From an uncultured Clostridia bacterium (lineage in GTDB: Bacteria; Bacillota; Clostridia; TANB77; CAG-508), in the NCBI GenBank assembly GCA_944388935.1, contig CALXKK010000001.1, positions 1 through 62,343 of the forward strand: a DNA stretch of 62,343 nt, written 5' to 3'. The first letter of the stretch is position 1. Each line of letters begins with the position of its first letter. The notes under the pieces were generated by a model. It did not search any database and had not been told where the DNA came from. It was given only the letters and a program-made list of their open reading frames with translations. Shown one piece after another: positions 41,685 through 51,600 of this stretch. The position numbers and the translations under genes are program-made.

Positions 41685-41775
41685 ATTTCTACCTCCTTTG
41701 TTTATTATTACCAAAGGATTTTGAAATATACTTTTATTTATGCTTTTTGTTTAATATTGGCATTATGTCCCCGTT

Positions 41776-41803
41776 GAACTTTTAAGGTCCGTCCCTTAAG
41801 TTC
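41776..41803. repeat. Dispersed palindrome, type GAACTT
   Basis: GAACTTTTAAGGTCCGTCCC followed by TTAAGTTC; overlaps the last codon of the GNAT gene at 41802. The best-formed copy of the GAACTT type. Confidence 0.78.
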
Positions 41804-42359
41804 AGATATTTCTATTTAATATGTATTTTCCAGTAAATTCTTCTTTAAGAATATCCATAATTACTACATCATAATATTTACCATCTATATACACGCATTT
41901 TCTTCTTCTTCCTATTTCTTTAAAACCACATTTTTTATAGCATGCAATTGCTCTTTCGTTAAAAGCCATAACATCTAATTTTATATTGTTTAAATTTAGA
42001 TAATTAAATCCATAATCTAAAATTAATCTAATTGCTTCTGTTCCATAGCCTTTTTCTCTTTCTTCTTTATCACCTATAAATATTCCTAGAGTTCCTCTTC
42101 TATTAAAATGGTCTATGTTTTCTATCGAAATTGTTCCTATTAATTTATCTTCATCTAAAGTTACAATATTAAATGTAGCTTCGTCACCTATGTGCTTTTC
42201 AAGGAATTCCTTTTCTTTTTCTAGTGTCATTATTTGGCTACTTCTTCCTAAATAATCTGTTGTGCTAAAATCGTTCATCCATTTTGTGTATTGCTCCGCA
42301 TCCTCAACAGTTCTTGGTGATAAATAAATATTTTTTCCTACTAATTTTTTATAGTACAT
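41802..42359 (-). CDS. GNAT N-acetyltransferase, RimJ/RimL-like
   Basis: About 185 residues. The acetyl-CoA loop is EREKGYGTEAIRL (Q/RxxGxG/A), and NRRGTLGIFIGDKE precedes it. LNLNNIKLDVMAFNERAIAC and KKCGFKEIGRRRK are typical RimJ/RimL-like ends. The start at 42359 fits GAAGGG 9 bp upstream; the longer frame overlaps the previous gene. Acceptor unknown. It overlaps the GNAT-DUF402 gene region, suggesting co-transcription. Confidence 0.87.
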   Translation of the reverse strand: MYYKKLVGKNIYLSPRTVEDAEQYTKWMNDFSTTDYLGRSSQIMTLEKEKEFLEKHIGDEATFNIVTLDEDKLIGTISIENIDHFNRRGTLGIFIGDKEEREKGYGTEAIRLILDYGFNYLNLNNIKLDVMAFNERAIACYKKCGFKEIGRRRKCVYIDGKYYDVVIMDILKEEFTGKYILNRNI

Positions 42360-42384
42360 TTTCATCATCCCTTCTTTTTCATTT

Positions 42385-43452
42385 CTAAAATTCAATTTCT
42401 TTTAAAATCTCTAAATATTTATGTGTAAACTCTGTTAATTTTTTTATATTCTCTTTTTTTCTTGCTTTTTCCATAATTCTATTTGCTGTTTCATAAGCCA
42501 TATCAAATTCTTTTTTGCTTACTTCCTTTCTATTATATGCATCTTCTAACTCGTCTTCATCTAATAAATGTATTCTTCCGTCTGGTACAATAACTACATC
42601 CAAATACAAGTCATCTTCGTATGGAACACCTTCCTCTTCCCCTAGCATTCTGGCTATATCAATATACCATTCTACAATATTATCTTTTTCATCTAATACT
42701 GCAGAAATACAAAAATGTTCACCATCTGGATAAATTTCTAACCAATTATAGTTTTTTGCTAAAATACATCTTTGCTCTTCATCTACTCTCCATTCTTCTC
42801 TTACTTTTTTTATAGTTAATAATGAGATATTACCTTGAAACTCATCATTATCAACTCTAAAATTTTTAAATTCTTTTTCTAATATGTCATTTGGTTTATT
42901 TCTTCCATCTGCATATCTCTTTTTTAAAGTTATCCAGTATCTTTGATATGTATCTCCATCTCTTATAATTTCGTCTTCAAAAACTCCTCCATTTTTTATA
43001 ATTGTTCTAGCTGAAGGAAAATTTCCATTATGACATACCATAAGTACATTTCCTATTCCTAATTTTTTAGCTTCTTCTATGGCTAATCCTATCATTTGTG
43101 TACTATAGCCTTTGTTTCTTTCTGTTGGTCTTACAGAATCCCCTATATGACCTTTTTTTAATAAGTAATCATCAAGCTTTTCCCTTAGTTGAACAATACC
43201 TACTAATCTATTATCGCTCTTTCTATATGCCAAAAACACTTTACCGGGAAATCTGGCTCTTTTTGGTTCTGAATATTCTCTGGTTTCATCCTCTTTAATG
43301 TCTTTTAACCAATTTTCAAAATTATCCTCGATGTCCAGTCCTGCACTTCCATTTATTATTCTTTCTCCATTTTGAATAAATTCATTTTTAAATTTCATTA
43401 TTTCATCTTTGTGTTCTTGTGATGGAACTACTAACACTAATTCGTCTTTCAT
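42385..43452 (-). CDS. GNAT acetyltransferase fused to DUF402
   Basis: A 355-residue two-domain protein. Residues 1-175 are a GNAT domain (VRPTERNKGYSTQMIGLAIE is the acetyl-CoA loop; MVCHNGNFPSARTIIKNGG the following block). Residues about 190-340 match DUF402: NYNWLEIYPDGEHFCISAVL, NIVEWYIDIARMLG, YLDVVIVPDGRIHLLDEDEL, then EFDMAYETANRIMEKAR. DUF402 proteins include nucleoside di/triphosphate phosphatases and RNA-linked proteins. The fusion suggests the two activities act on one substrate, possibly nucleotide-related (inference). Confidence 0.83.
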   Translation of the reverse strand: MKDELVLVVPSQEHKDEIMKFKNEFIQNGERIINGSAGLDIEDNFENWLKDIKEDETREYSEPKRARFPGKVFLAYRKSDNRLVGIVQLREKLDDYLLKKGHIGDSVRPTERNKGYSTQMIGLAIEEAKKLGIGNVLMVCHNGNFPSARTIIKNGGVFEDEIIRDGDTYQRYWITLKKRYADGRNKPNDILEKEFKNFRVDNDEFQGNISLLTIKKVREEWRVDEEQRCILAKNYNWLEIYPDGEHFCISAVLDEKDNIVEWYIDIARMLGEEEGVPYEDDLYLDVVIVPDGRIHLLDEDELEDAYNRKEVSKKEFDMAYETANRIMEKARKKENIKKLTEFTHKYLEILKEIEF

Positions 43453-43525
43453 TTTCTTTCTCTTTCCTCCATTTTTATATTGTTACAAATATTATATATA
43501 AATTTTCTAAGGAATACAGTATAAT

Positions 43526-44089
43526 TTAAAAATTAAATTTTTCTTTTATCATTTTAGCTGTGTCTTCTGCAGAAATATTTGTGTTATCTATTCTTAAATA
43601 ATTTTTATATTTTACTTCACCCTCATATGAATTTAATCTGTGCTCTTCAGAACAACTTAATAATTCCTTTTCACTAGATTCTATATCTCTTTTTGTGGGC
43701 TTATTTTTTAATCTATTTTCTGTTTTATTTCTTCTTAATCTTTCTTCTAGAGTACTTTCCAACTCTACTATATAAAATTCACCATTTTCTTTTTCATAAA
43801 TATTTTTAATTTTTTCTAACCAATCCCAATTTTCTTCTTTATCAAATTCAAATAATACAGTGAATATCATACCTTCTAAATCACTTTTAGCAACTTCTTC
43901 GAAAATTGCAAATCTAAATAAATCTGTTAATCTTTTTCTTGCCTCTGATTTATATGGAAAAAATTTTAATGGTAAATCTATTGTTTCGTGGTTATGCATA
44001 AATTTTAACTGAGTTATCTTTGCCAGTTCTTGGCCAACTGTCATTTTTCCAACTGCCTGCGGTCCACATATTAATACAAATTTTGCCAT
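43526..44089 (-). CDS. P-loop kinase-like protein
   Basis: A 187-residue nucleotide-binding protein. Walker A is ICGPQAVGKMTVGQEL (GxxxxGK[M/T]T). The rest resembles adenylate/shikimate-kinase-like folds, with a lid-like Arg/Lys-rich stretch (ERLRRNKTENRLKNKPTKRD). This family is common in Firmicutes and uncharacterised. It sits between two acetyltransferase genes, in the same direction. Confidence 0.72.
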   Translation of the reverse strand: MAKFVLICGPQAVGKMTVGQELAKITQLKFMHNHETIDLPLKFFPYKSEARKRLTDLFRFAIFEEVAKSDLEGMIFTVLFEFDKEENWDWLEKIKNIYEKENGEFYIVELESTLEERLRRNKTENRLKNKPTKRDIESSEKELLSCSEEHRLNSYEGEVKYKNYLRIDNTNISAEDTAKMIKEKFNF

Positions 44090-44122
44090 AATATTCCCCC
44101 TTCTATTTTAATTTGAATATAT

Positions 44123-44578
44123 TTAAATTGACATTTTCATTGGCAAAAATGTTATTCCATCTATTGTCTGTTCTTTATCTGTATCTTTAAAACCTATTTT
44201 GTGATAGAACTCTTTTGCATATGGAGATGAATTTACTGTTATTTCGTTTGCATATGCTTTACAATATTCTTTTGCTTTATTTAATAATTTTGTTCCAATT
44301 CCTATTTTATGATATTTTTTATCTACGAATAACATAGAAATGTGTGAACAATCTCTTATACATATCATTCCAATTATTCTTTCATTATCTTTTGCAACAA
44401 ACATTTTTAAATGATTGTTTAATTGTTCTAATGTATTGTCGTAATCGATAAAATTATAAAAGTTTTGTACTCCTTCTTCTGTATAATATGGCGCTTCAAA
44501 TTCATCAAAAACATACTTTACCAATTCCAATGTTTCTTTTAATTCGTTTGTTTGCATTTCTACTATTTTATATATCAT
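44123..44578 (-). CDS. GNAT N-acetyltransferase
   Basis: About 151 residues from the ATG at 44578, which has AAAGGAG 8 bp upstream. A longer frame to 44656 runs through the terminator hairpin of the leader and is not used as the start. The acetyl-CoA motif is KKYHKIGIGTKLLNKA, and the SPYAKEFYHKIGFK block is the usual end. Substrate unknown. It is preceded by a structured leader with a terminator, so it seems to be controlled by transcription attenuation. Confidence 0.85.
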   Translation of the reverse strand: MIYKIVEMQTNELKETLELVKYVFDEFEAPYYTEEGVQNFYNFIDYDNTLEQLNNHLKMFVAKDNERIIGMICIRDCSHISMLFVDKKYHKIGIGTKLLNKAKEYCKAYANEITVNSSPYAKEFYHKIGFKDTDKEQTIDGITFLPMKMSI

Positions 44579-44769
44579 AATTTTACTCCTTTTTATATAT
44601 AAAAATAAAGCCCCACAAAGAAATCTTTTAAGACTCCTTTGTAAGACTTTTCTCATCTTACTTAGTGTAAGTAATTTTCTTCCTATATTATTCCAAATAT
44701 AAATTTGGAACCTCTAACAATTACTCTTTACCGCTCGAGTTTTAACTCTTAGGTAAACTCCTAAAATAT
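44579..44769 (-). promoter_or_regulatory. Structured attenuator leader of the GNAT gene (unknown riboswitch-like element)
   Basis: About 190 nt of untranslated leader. Several hairpins can form: TTAGG/CCTAA, GAGTT/AACTC, and TTCCAAAT/ATTTGGAA (8 bp, perfect). GTAATT/AATTAC would close a multi-branched unit. Then CTTAC/GTAAG competes with GTAAGA/TCTTAC, and the second blocks the terminator stem. This is the logic of an attenuator or riboswitch. I do not recognise a known riboswitch class or a T-box in it. Confidence 0.55.
44600..44650 (-). terminator. Attenuator terminator in the GNAT leader
   Basis: CTTTGTAAGACTTT (44637-44650) pairs with AAAGCCCCACAAAG (44607-44620) over 14 bp with G-U pairs; on the minus strand a U-rich tail follows. 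Confidence 0.7.
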
Positions 44770-44775
44770 GTATAT

Positions 44776-44804
44776 ATTTTATCATCTGCTTTCAGTTACG
44801 TCAA
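44776..44804 (-). promoter_or_regulatory. Promoter of the attenuated GNAT transcript
   Basis: TTGACG (44799-44804), 17 bp and TAAAAT (44776-44781) on the minus strand; predicted transcription start about 44769. Confidence 0.65.
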
Positions 44805-44830
44805 CTAGTTTTCCATAATTTTCATATTAA

Positions 44831-44859
44831 TTGACATTATTAGGTATTTTGTATATAAT
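44831..44859 (+). promoter_or_regulatory. Promoter of the 44944-45585 gene
   Basis: TTGACA (44831-44836), a 17-bp spacer and TATAAT (44854-44859), fully consensus. Confidence 0.75.
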
Positions 44860-44943
44860 AAAAAAGCATTAAAGCCGTGATAATTGTTAAAAAATAAATT
44901 AAAAATGGACTTTTATGTTCATTAAATAAGGGGATTTTTTATA

Positions 44944-45585
44944 ATGAAAAAACAAAGTAAACATTCAAAAAATACTAGTCATAATGTTGGACGTAGATAT
45001 GCTAGCTCAGAAACTACTATAAAACATAAGCCTAGTAGATTTAAAAATGAAAAAAAACATAGAGTTAATCGAGCAGCAATTAGTAATTTGTCTAATCATA
45101 GAATGAATAAAAGGAAAACATCTACTAAATTTACGAACAATCGTAATTCCAATAATGTTAAAAAATTAAATATAAAGAAGATTCTTGTTTTTATTATCAT
45201 AATTTTAGTTGTTATCTTTGGAATTATGGAAATAAACCAATTAGTTACAACTAACAATAATAATAAAGATACATCTACTTATAGCACTAAAATAAAGGAA
45301 TCTAAAAAAATTGATGGTTTAAACAATATACAAGTAGAAGAATTAAACATAAAAAGCAATGATAATCTTTCAACTGTTGAATTAAAATTAAAAAACAATT
45401 CCAATGAAAATCAAGAAGCATTTAAATCTAATTTATGCATTTTAAATAAAGATAATGCATTGTTATTTGAAACGCAATGTTTTATAAAAGATATTCCTGC
45501 AAATTCAGAATCTACATATTCAGTTACTACAAGCAATGAAGATCTTTCAAATACAAAAACATATACAATTAAAAAAATCGAATAA
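44944..45585 (+). CDS. Membrane-anchored protein with FxLYD-like extracytoplasmic domain
   Basis: A 213-residue protein. The first 75 residues are very basic (Lys/Arg/His/Asn-rich), then one TM helix (ILVFIIIILVVIFGIMEI, about 80-97), then a Ser/Asn linker and a small beta-rich domain (about 125-213). The strand pattern LSTVELKLKNNSNENQEAF ... FIKDIPANSESTYSV resembles the FxLYD domains seen on Gram-positive surface proteins. It is type II in orientation. A basic cytosolic tail could bind nucleic acid or membrane lipids. Function unknown. AAGGGGA precedes the ATG. Confidence 0.65.
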   Translation: MKKQSKHSKNTSHNVGRRYASSETTIKHKPSRFKNEKKHRVNRAAISNLSNHRMNKRKTSTKFTNNRNSNNVKKLNIKKILVFIIIILVVIFGIMEINQLVTTNNNNKDTSTYSTKIKESKKIDGLNNIQVEELNIKSNDNLSTVELKLKNNSNENQEAFKSNLCILNKDNALLFETQCFIKDIPANSESTYSVTTSNEDLSNTKTYTIKKIE

Positions 45586-45611
45586 CTTAAAGTAAAGTTA
45601 TTCGATTTTTT
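45572..45611 (+). terminator. Terminator overlapping the stop codon of the FxLYD-like gene
   Basis: AAAAAATCGAATAACTT and AAGTTATTCGATTTTTT are perfect 17-bp arms around AAAGTA; the stop codon lies inside the hairpin. It functions on both strands. Confidence 0.85.
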
Positions 45612-45621
45612 ATTTATAAAT

Positions 45622-45647
45622 AAAAGCACTTTATATAAAGTGCTTTT
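45622..45647. terminator. Second terminator between convergent genes
   Basis: AAAAGCACTTTA/TAAAGTGCTTTT, 12-bp arms, followed by a T-run; lies beyond the giant surface protein's stop on the minus strand. Confidence 0.75.
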
Positions 45648-45670
45648 ATTATTTTTTAAATTAATCAACT

Positions 45671-48600
45671 TTATTTAACAACAAAATCAATTTGAATTTC
45701 TTTTTCTAAATCATCTGAGCTAAATTTTGTTAAATCTAAGTAATATTCTCCTGTTTGAGCATCTTTCTTAATATATTGTATTAAATCTGCTCTTTCTGTT
45801 CCATCAATTGTAATTTTTATATTATCTTGTTTGTTCATATCAATATCATCTAAATATACTTTACCATTTTCAGATGTTTCTTCAACTGGTTCACCCATAT
45901 CGTTAATTATTTGCTTAAATACTGCTTCCAAACTTGATAAATTATCAGATGATGATAAACAATATTCAGGTCCTGAAGCAATGTCTTTTAACAATTCTCT
46001 ATCTGCATCGGCTCCAAATGGAATTGTATAAATAGTTTGATTAACTACTCCGTTGTGTTTTAAATTATTAAGTGCAGTATCAACATTATGTTGAGTTTCT
46101 TCACTTGTACTAGTACTTGTATTTTTGATAGTTCCATCACTTAAGAATATTATTATATTCTTATCATTTGGATCATTTGGATCATTTGGATCATCCATTC
46201 TCTTAATTTCAGAATTAGCTAAATTTAATCCTGTACTCATTTTTGTTCCACCAACAGCAATTAAGTCATCTATATTATCTTTTAATGCACTCACTTCTTC
46301 ACTAGTGCTTGCTCTACCGACAACAGACGCATTATCATCATACCCAATTGATTCATAATGTCCTGGATTCCACCAGCCACTACCAGGAATCCATTGTTGT
46401 TGTTTAGTATTACTACTAAATCTTACAACAGAAATTTGTGGTCCTTTATCTATATTATCTTCTTCTGATGGTAAATGTAGCATATCAATCAAATTCTTTG
46501 CTGCTGTTTTAACACTTGCCAATCTATTTCCTTCCATACTACCTGATGTATCTAAAACTAATACTACATTACAATTAGAAACTGTATTTGATTTAACATT
46601 TATTGTTTTCTCAACAGAATCAGTTGTTTTTTGAGTTTCTTCTGTTGCTGGATTATCATTGATTGTTGGAACATTTACAACAGTATCTCCTGGTTTTGCA
46701 TTTGTAACTTTAACACTAAATACTATTGTCTTAGTTTTTTCATCACCACTTGGCTCTAATGTTAATGTCTCACTAAAGTTACCTTTTTCAAGAGCATCTA
46801 ATTGTTCTGAAGTTAAGTTTGTTAATCTATTTAAAGCTAAATTTCCTTGAGCTTCTTTAATTAATGTTGTTCCTGTTGGTACTGTATCTTCTATCTTAAC
46901 ATCTCCTGGTGCAGTACCATTGTTTGTAGCTGTAATTGTGTATTTAATAATATCACCATTTTCAGCTATGCCATCAGTTGTATCACCATTACTTTCTATA
47001 ACTTCACTTGTCTTTGTAACGTTTATTTTAGCTTCTCCTTTTTCAGTTGTAGTTGTTACTTTAGACTCATCATCTGGATCTTCAGGTATTGGAGTTCCAT
47101 CTTCCTTAGTTGATGTTACTTTAACTGTATTTGTTATTAAATTCTCTTTATCTTTACTAATATCATCAGCTGTTACTTTATAATCTGCTGTAATAGTTGC
47201 TGTTGCCCCAGCATTTAAAGTACCAATTGTAATTACTCCATCCTTACTAATTTCTGTAGGAACAGAATTTACTTTAATATTAGTTAATCCTTCTATTGAT
47301 GTTCCATTTCTATCCATTAAGTCTGTTACATTAACATTTGTTAATGTTGTATTACCATTGTTAGAAACAGTAATAGTATATGTTATTGTTTCACCATATG
47401 ATACTTTATCTTTATTTGCTTTTTTATTAATAGAAATATCATATATAGGTTTTATTGTAACTACTTTATTATCGGCATCATCTTCGTCTTCAACTGGACA
47501 AGTTGTATTATTATCATCTTCATAATATCCAACAACTTTTGCTTTATTTTCTATTATAGCATTTGGATTTTTTGCTTCAATATCTGATACTTTGTAATAT
47601 ACAATATATACTTTTGGCTCATCATTAGCCTTGAACTCTTCTATCTCAGCTATTGTTTTACTTGGTGTTGTTGGTACTCCATTTATTATTTGATATACAT
47701 CATGAGTTTCATCTGTTACTACAACATCATGTAAATCTTCTCCAGAAGTATTTGTTACTGTAATTTTATATCCAATAACATCATTTGCTTTTACTGCTAT
47801 TTGGTTATCAGCAATATTAGTATCTTCATTTAAACTATATACATCTTTTTGTATATCTATACTTGGTAATTTATTTGTTACTGTATATTCTCCTGAAATA
47901 TTATTTTTCTCGACACTGCTAATATATCCTTCTGGTACATTAGCTTCATCTACAGTATATGTGATTTCATTACCATTTGTATCATATACAGGAACTGTAA
48001 ATGTATGCTTCCATTCAGATGATTCATTAACTACTTCAGAACCAACTACATTATTTCCGTTCTTAAGTTGTAGAGTAATGTCTTGATGTTCTTCTTTATT
48101 ATCATCCCATACTTTTGTTACTGGTATATTTACAGTATCTCCTGGTACTACAAATTTATTTGTTACAGTTTTATCTTCTTGACTTACTACAGTATTTTCA
48201 GCTGTATAGAATTTATTATTTAAATTCTCTTCACTTAATGTGTATACAATTTCATCGCCATTTGCTGAATTATATTTTGGTAATCCTGTAAATGTATAAT
48301 TCCATTTATTAGTATTTGATAAATCTGCATTTGAACTATTTAATGTAACTTTATATGTTTTTCCATCATTTCCTGATAATACTAAAGTTACGCTAGATGG
48401 TCTCTTTTGAGCTTTATTGCTATTATCATCCCATATTTTTGTAACCGGAATACTTATTGTATCTCCTGGGACTTTAAATGTATTTGTTATTGTCTTAGAT
48501 GGTTGATCTACTTTACTATTAGTAGTTGTATAATAAATGTTGCTTAATTCTTCACTTACTACATAGTTAATTTCATCACCATTTTCATCTAATTTTGGTA

Positions 48601-51600
48601 AATCATTAAATGTATATACCCATTTATTAGAATCTGTTGAATCTACATTTTCCACAGTCAATGCTTGTTTATATATTTGACCATTTCCTGTAAGTACCAT
48701 TATTACACTTGATGGACGTTTTCCTGCAGAATTATTATTGTCATCCCATACTTTCGTTACAGTTATTGATGTTTTTTCATCTGGAACTTCAAATTTATTT
48801 GTAATAGTATATCCAGAATTCATATTTCCTACTACACCTGTTTTAGTATAGAATTTACTTCCTGAATTCAACTCATCAGCTGTATAATTGATTTCTTGTG
48901 CATTTGAATCGTATTTAGGAACACTAAATGTATGGCTCCATTCGTTTTCTCCAGTTACTGCTTCAGAAGCTACCACACTATCTCCATTCTTAACTTGTAA
49001 TGTTACGCTTGTTGGTCTCTTTTTAGCAGAATCTCCATTATCATCCCATACTTTTGTTACTTTTACATCTACCTTATCTCCTGGTACTTGGAATTTATTT
49101 GTTACTGTTCTTGTATTTTGGTCTACATTAGATTTAATATAAAATTCATTATTTAAATCTTTTTCATTTATTGTATATTCTATTTCATTACCATAGTTAT
49201 CATATTTTGGTAAATCTGTAAATGTATATTCCCAAGTATTTGTATCTCCATTAGAAGCATCTGCAACTGTTACTTCTTGTTCTCTAGAAATATCTTTTCC
49301 TTGACCTTTTCCAGCAACCGTTAATATTACACTTCCTGGACGTCTTCCGTTAGCATTTCCATTATCATCCCAATATTTTTTAGCAGTAACTTGTGTTTTT
49401 TCATCTGGAACTACAAATTTATTTGTAATTGTCCTATTGTCTTCACTTACAGTTGTATTTTCTGGTGTATAGAACTTATTATTTAAATTTTCTTCACTTA
49501 ATGTATATACAATTTCATCTCCATTTACGGAATTATATTTTGGTAATCCTGTAAACGTATATGTCCATTTATTGCTATCTTGAGCATCAACATTATCATC
49601 ATCTGTTAATGTATGTTTATATGGATTATTTGTATCACTTGAATCATTTCCTGTTAATACTAAAGTAACACTATTTGGTCTTTTACTTGCAACATTTCCT
49701 TTATCATCCCATACTTTTGTTACTGGTATAGAAATTGTATCTGTTGGAACTTCAAATTTATTTGTTACAGTCATTGTAACTTGATCAACTGTACTATTTG
49801 CACTTGTATAATAAATATTATTTAGTTCCTCACTTAATGTGTATGTGATTTCATCACCTTTTGCATCATATTTAGGTAATTCACTAAATGTATATACCCA
49901 TTTATTAGAATCTGTTGAATCTACATTTGCTACAGTCAATTCTTGTTTATATGTTTGACCATTTCCTGTAAGTACCATCGTTACACTTTCAGGACGTTTT
50001 CCTGCTGTATTTCCGTTGTCATCCCATACTTTTGTTACTGTTATAGGATTCTTTGTATCCGGCACAACAAATTTATTTGTAATAGTTCTATTATCTTGGT
50101 CTATTATCGCATTTTCCTTTGTATAGAAAATGCTTCCTAAATCTGCTTCGTCTATTGTGTAATTAATTTCATTTCCACTTAAATCATATTTTGGAACGCT
50201 AAATGTATGTGTCCATTGATTTGTATTTCCTTTAATTGCATCGTTAACTGAAAGTTCTTTTTGTTCAACAATTGTGTCACCATTTTTAACTTGAAGTGTT
50301 ACATTTGTTGGACGTTTTCCAGCTGTATTATTGTTATCATCCCAAATCTTTGTTGCTGTTATATTAGTATAAACTTTATTAACAGTCGTTTCTGTTGGAT
50401 TTGTTGGTTCATTATCGTTTATAATTGCTGTATTACTAATTTTTGCACTTTCTATTCCTTCTGCTAATACATTTGCTGTAACTACAAATGATAATTTTGC
50501 TGTTCCATTGTTTCCTTCTACTTCCAAATAAATACCATTTTCTAAATCATCTTTAGTCTTTGTACTGTCTGCAACATCATTAATAGCAATTGAACCTGCT
50601 TTAAATGTTGTTCCTGTTGGTATTATATCTTGAACTTTTGCTGTTCCAGCTATACTACCAGTATTTGTTAATGTTATTGTATATGTTATTTCATCATTTT
50701 CATTTACAGTTCCTTGTGGGCTTACAGATTTTGTTCCTGTAATATTAACTGTATCTAATTCATCTGGATTTTCTGGAACTGTTGGGTCTGGATTTTCTGG
50801 TGTTGTATCTTCAGCTGTAACTGCATTTTCAATCTTTCCACTTATGTTCGTAATTTTAACAACAAATATAAATGCTTTTGCATCTCCTGCTTTTATTTCT
50901 ACATTAAATCCATTTTCATTTCTTAATTGTTCTTCTGTTATGTTATCTGTTGTTATTAATTCTGCTTTTGCTAGAATATCCTCTATATTTTTATCTTTTA
51001 CATTTATAGTTGTATCTGCATTTCCACTATTTTCAACAGAAATTGTATATTCTATAAAGTCTCCAACTTTAACTCCTGATGTTTTATCTGTTACTTTTTC
51101 TGCAGTTTCAAATGTTTCTCCTCTATAAATTGCACTTGATTTATTAACAGTTACTATTGGTTGAACTGCATCATATTCTTTATCATCCTCTGTTGGGACA
51201 TTATTAACTGTAATAACATTTTTTACTAAATCTTTATTAGCTACTAATGTACCATCTTCATTCTTCAAAAAGTCTGGATTTACTTTTAAAGAATATTCTA
51301 TTGTTAATTCATATCCTGCCTCTAATGTAACATCTTTATCAAGTGTTACAACATTTCCATTTACAGTAATATCTTTGTTAAAATCTATTACTGGAGATTC
51401 TGTTTCAACTGGATTTCCTGCAGCATCTGTTAATGTTGCTTTAAGATCTCCTACAGTTGCTATATCAAATCCTTCTGGTAATGTATCAAAAGTATTATCT
51501 GCTTCTACTTTTCCTGCGACATTTCCAATATTAGAAATTCTTATAGTATATTTAACTTTTTGTGTTAAATCAACTTTTGTTTGATCAGTTGCTTCACTAT

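Noticed and set aside
45671..45760. LPxTG signal at the end of the giant protein
   Set aside because: The C-terminus ends IQIDFVVK with no sorting motif, hydrophobic helix or basic tail.
47865..50371. CRISPR-like or satellite repeat in the giant gene
   Set aside because: Units are about 300 bp, diverged and in frame; they are Cna-B protein domains, not a CRISPR array.
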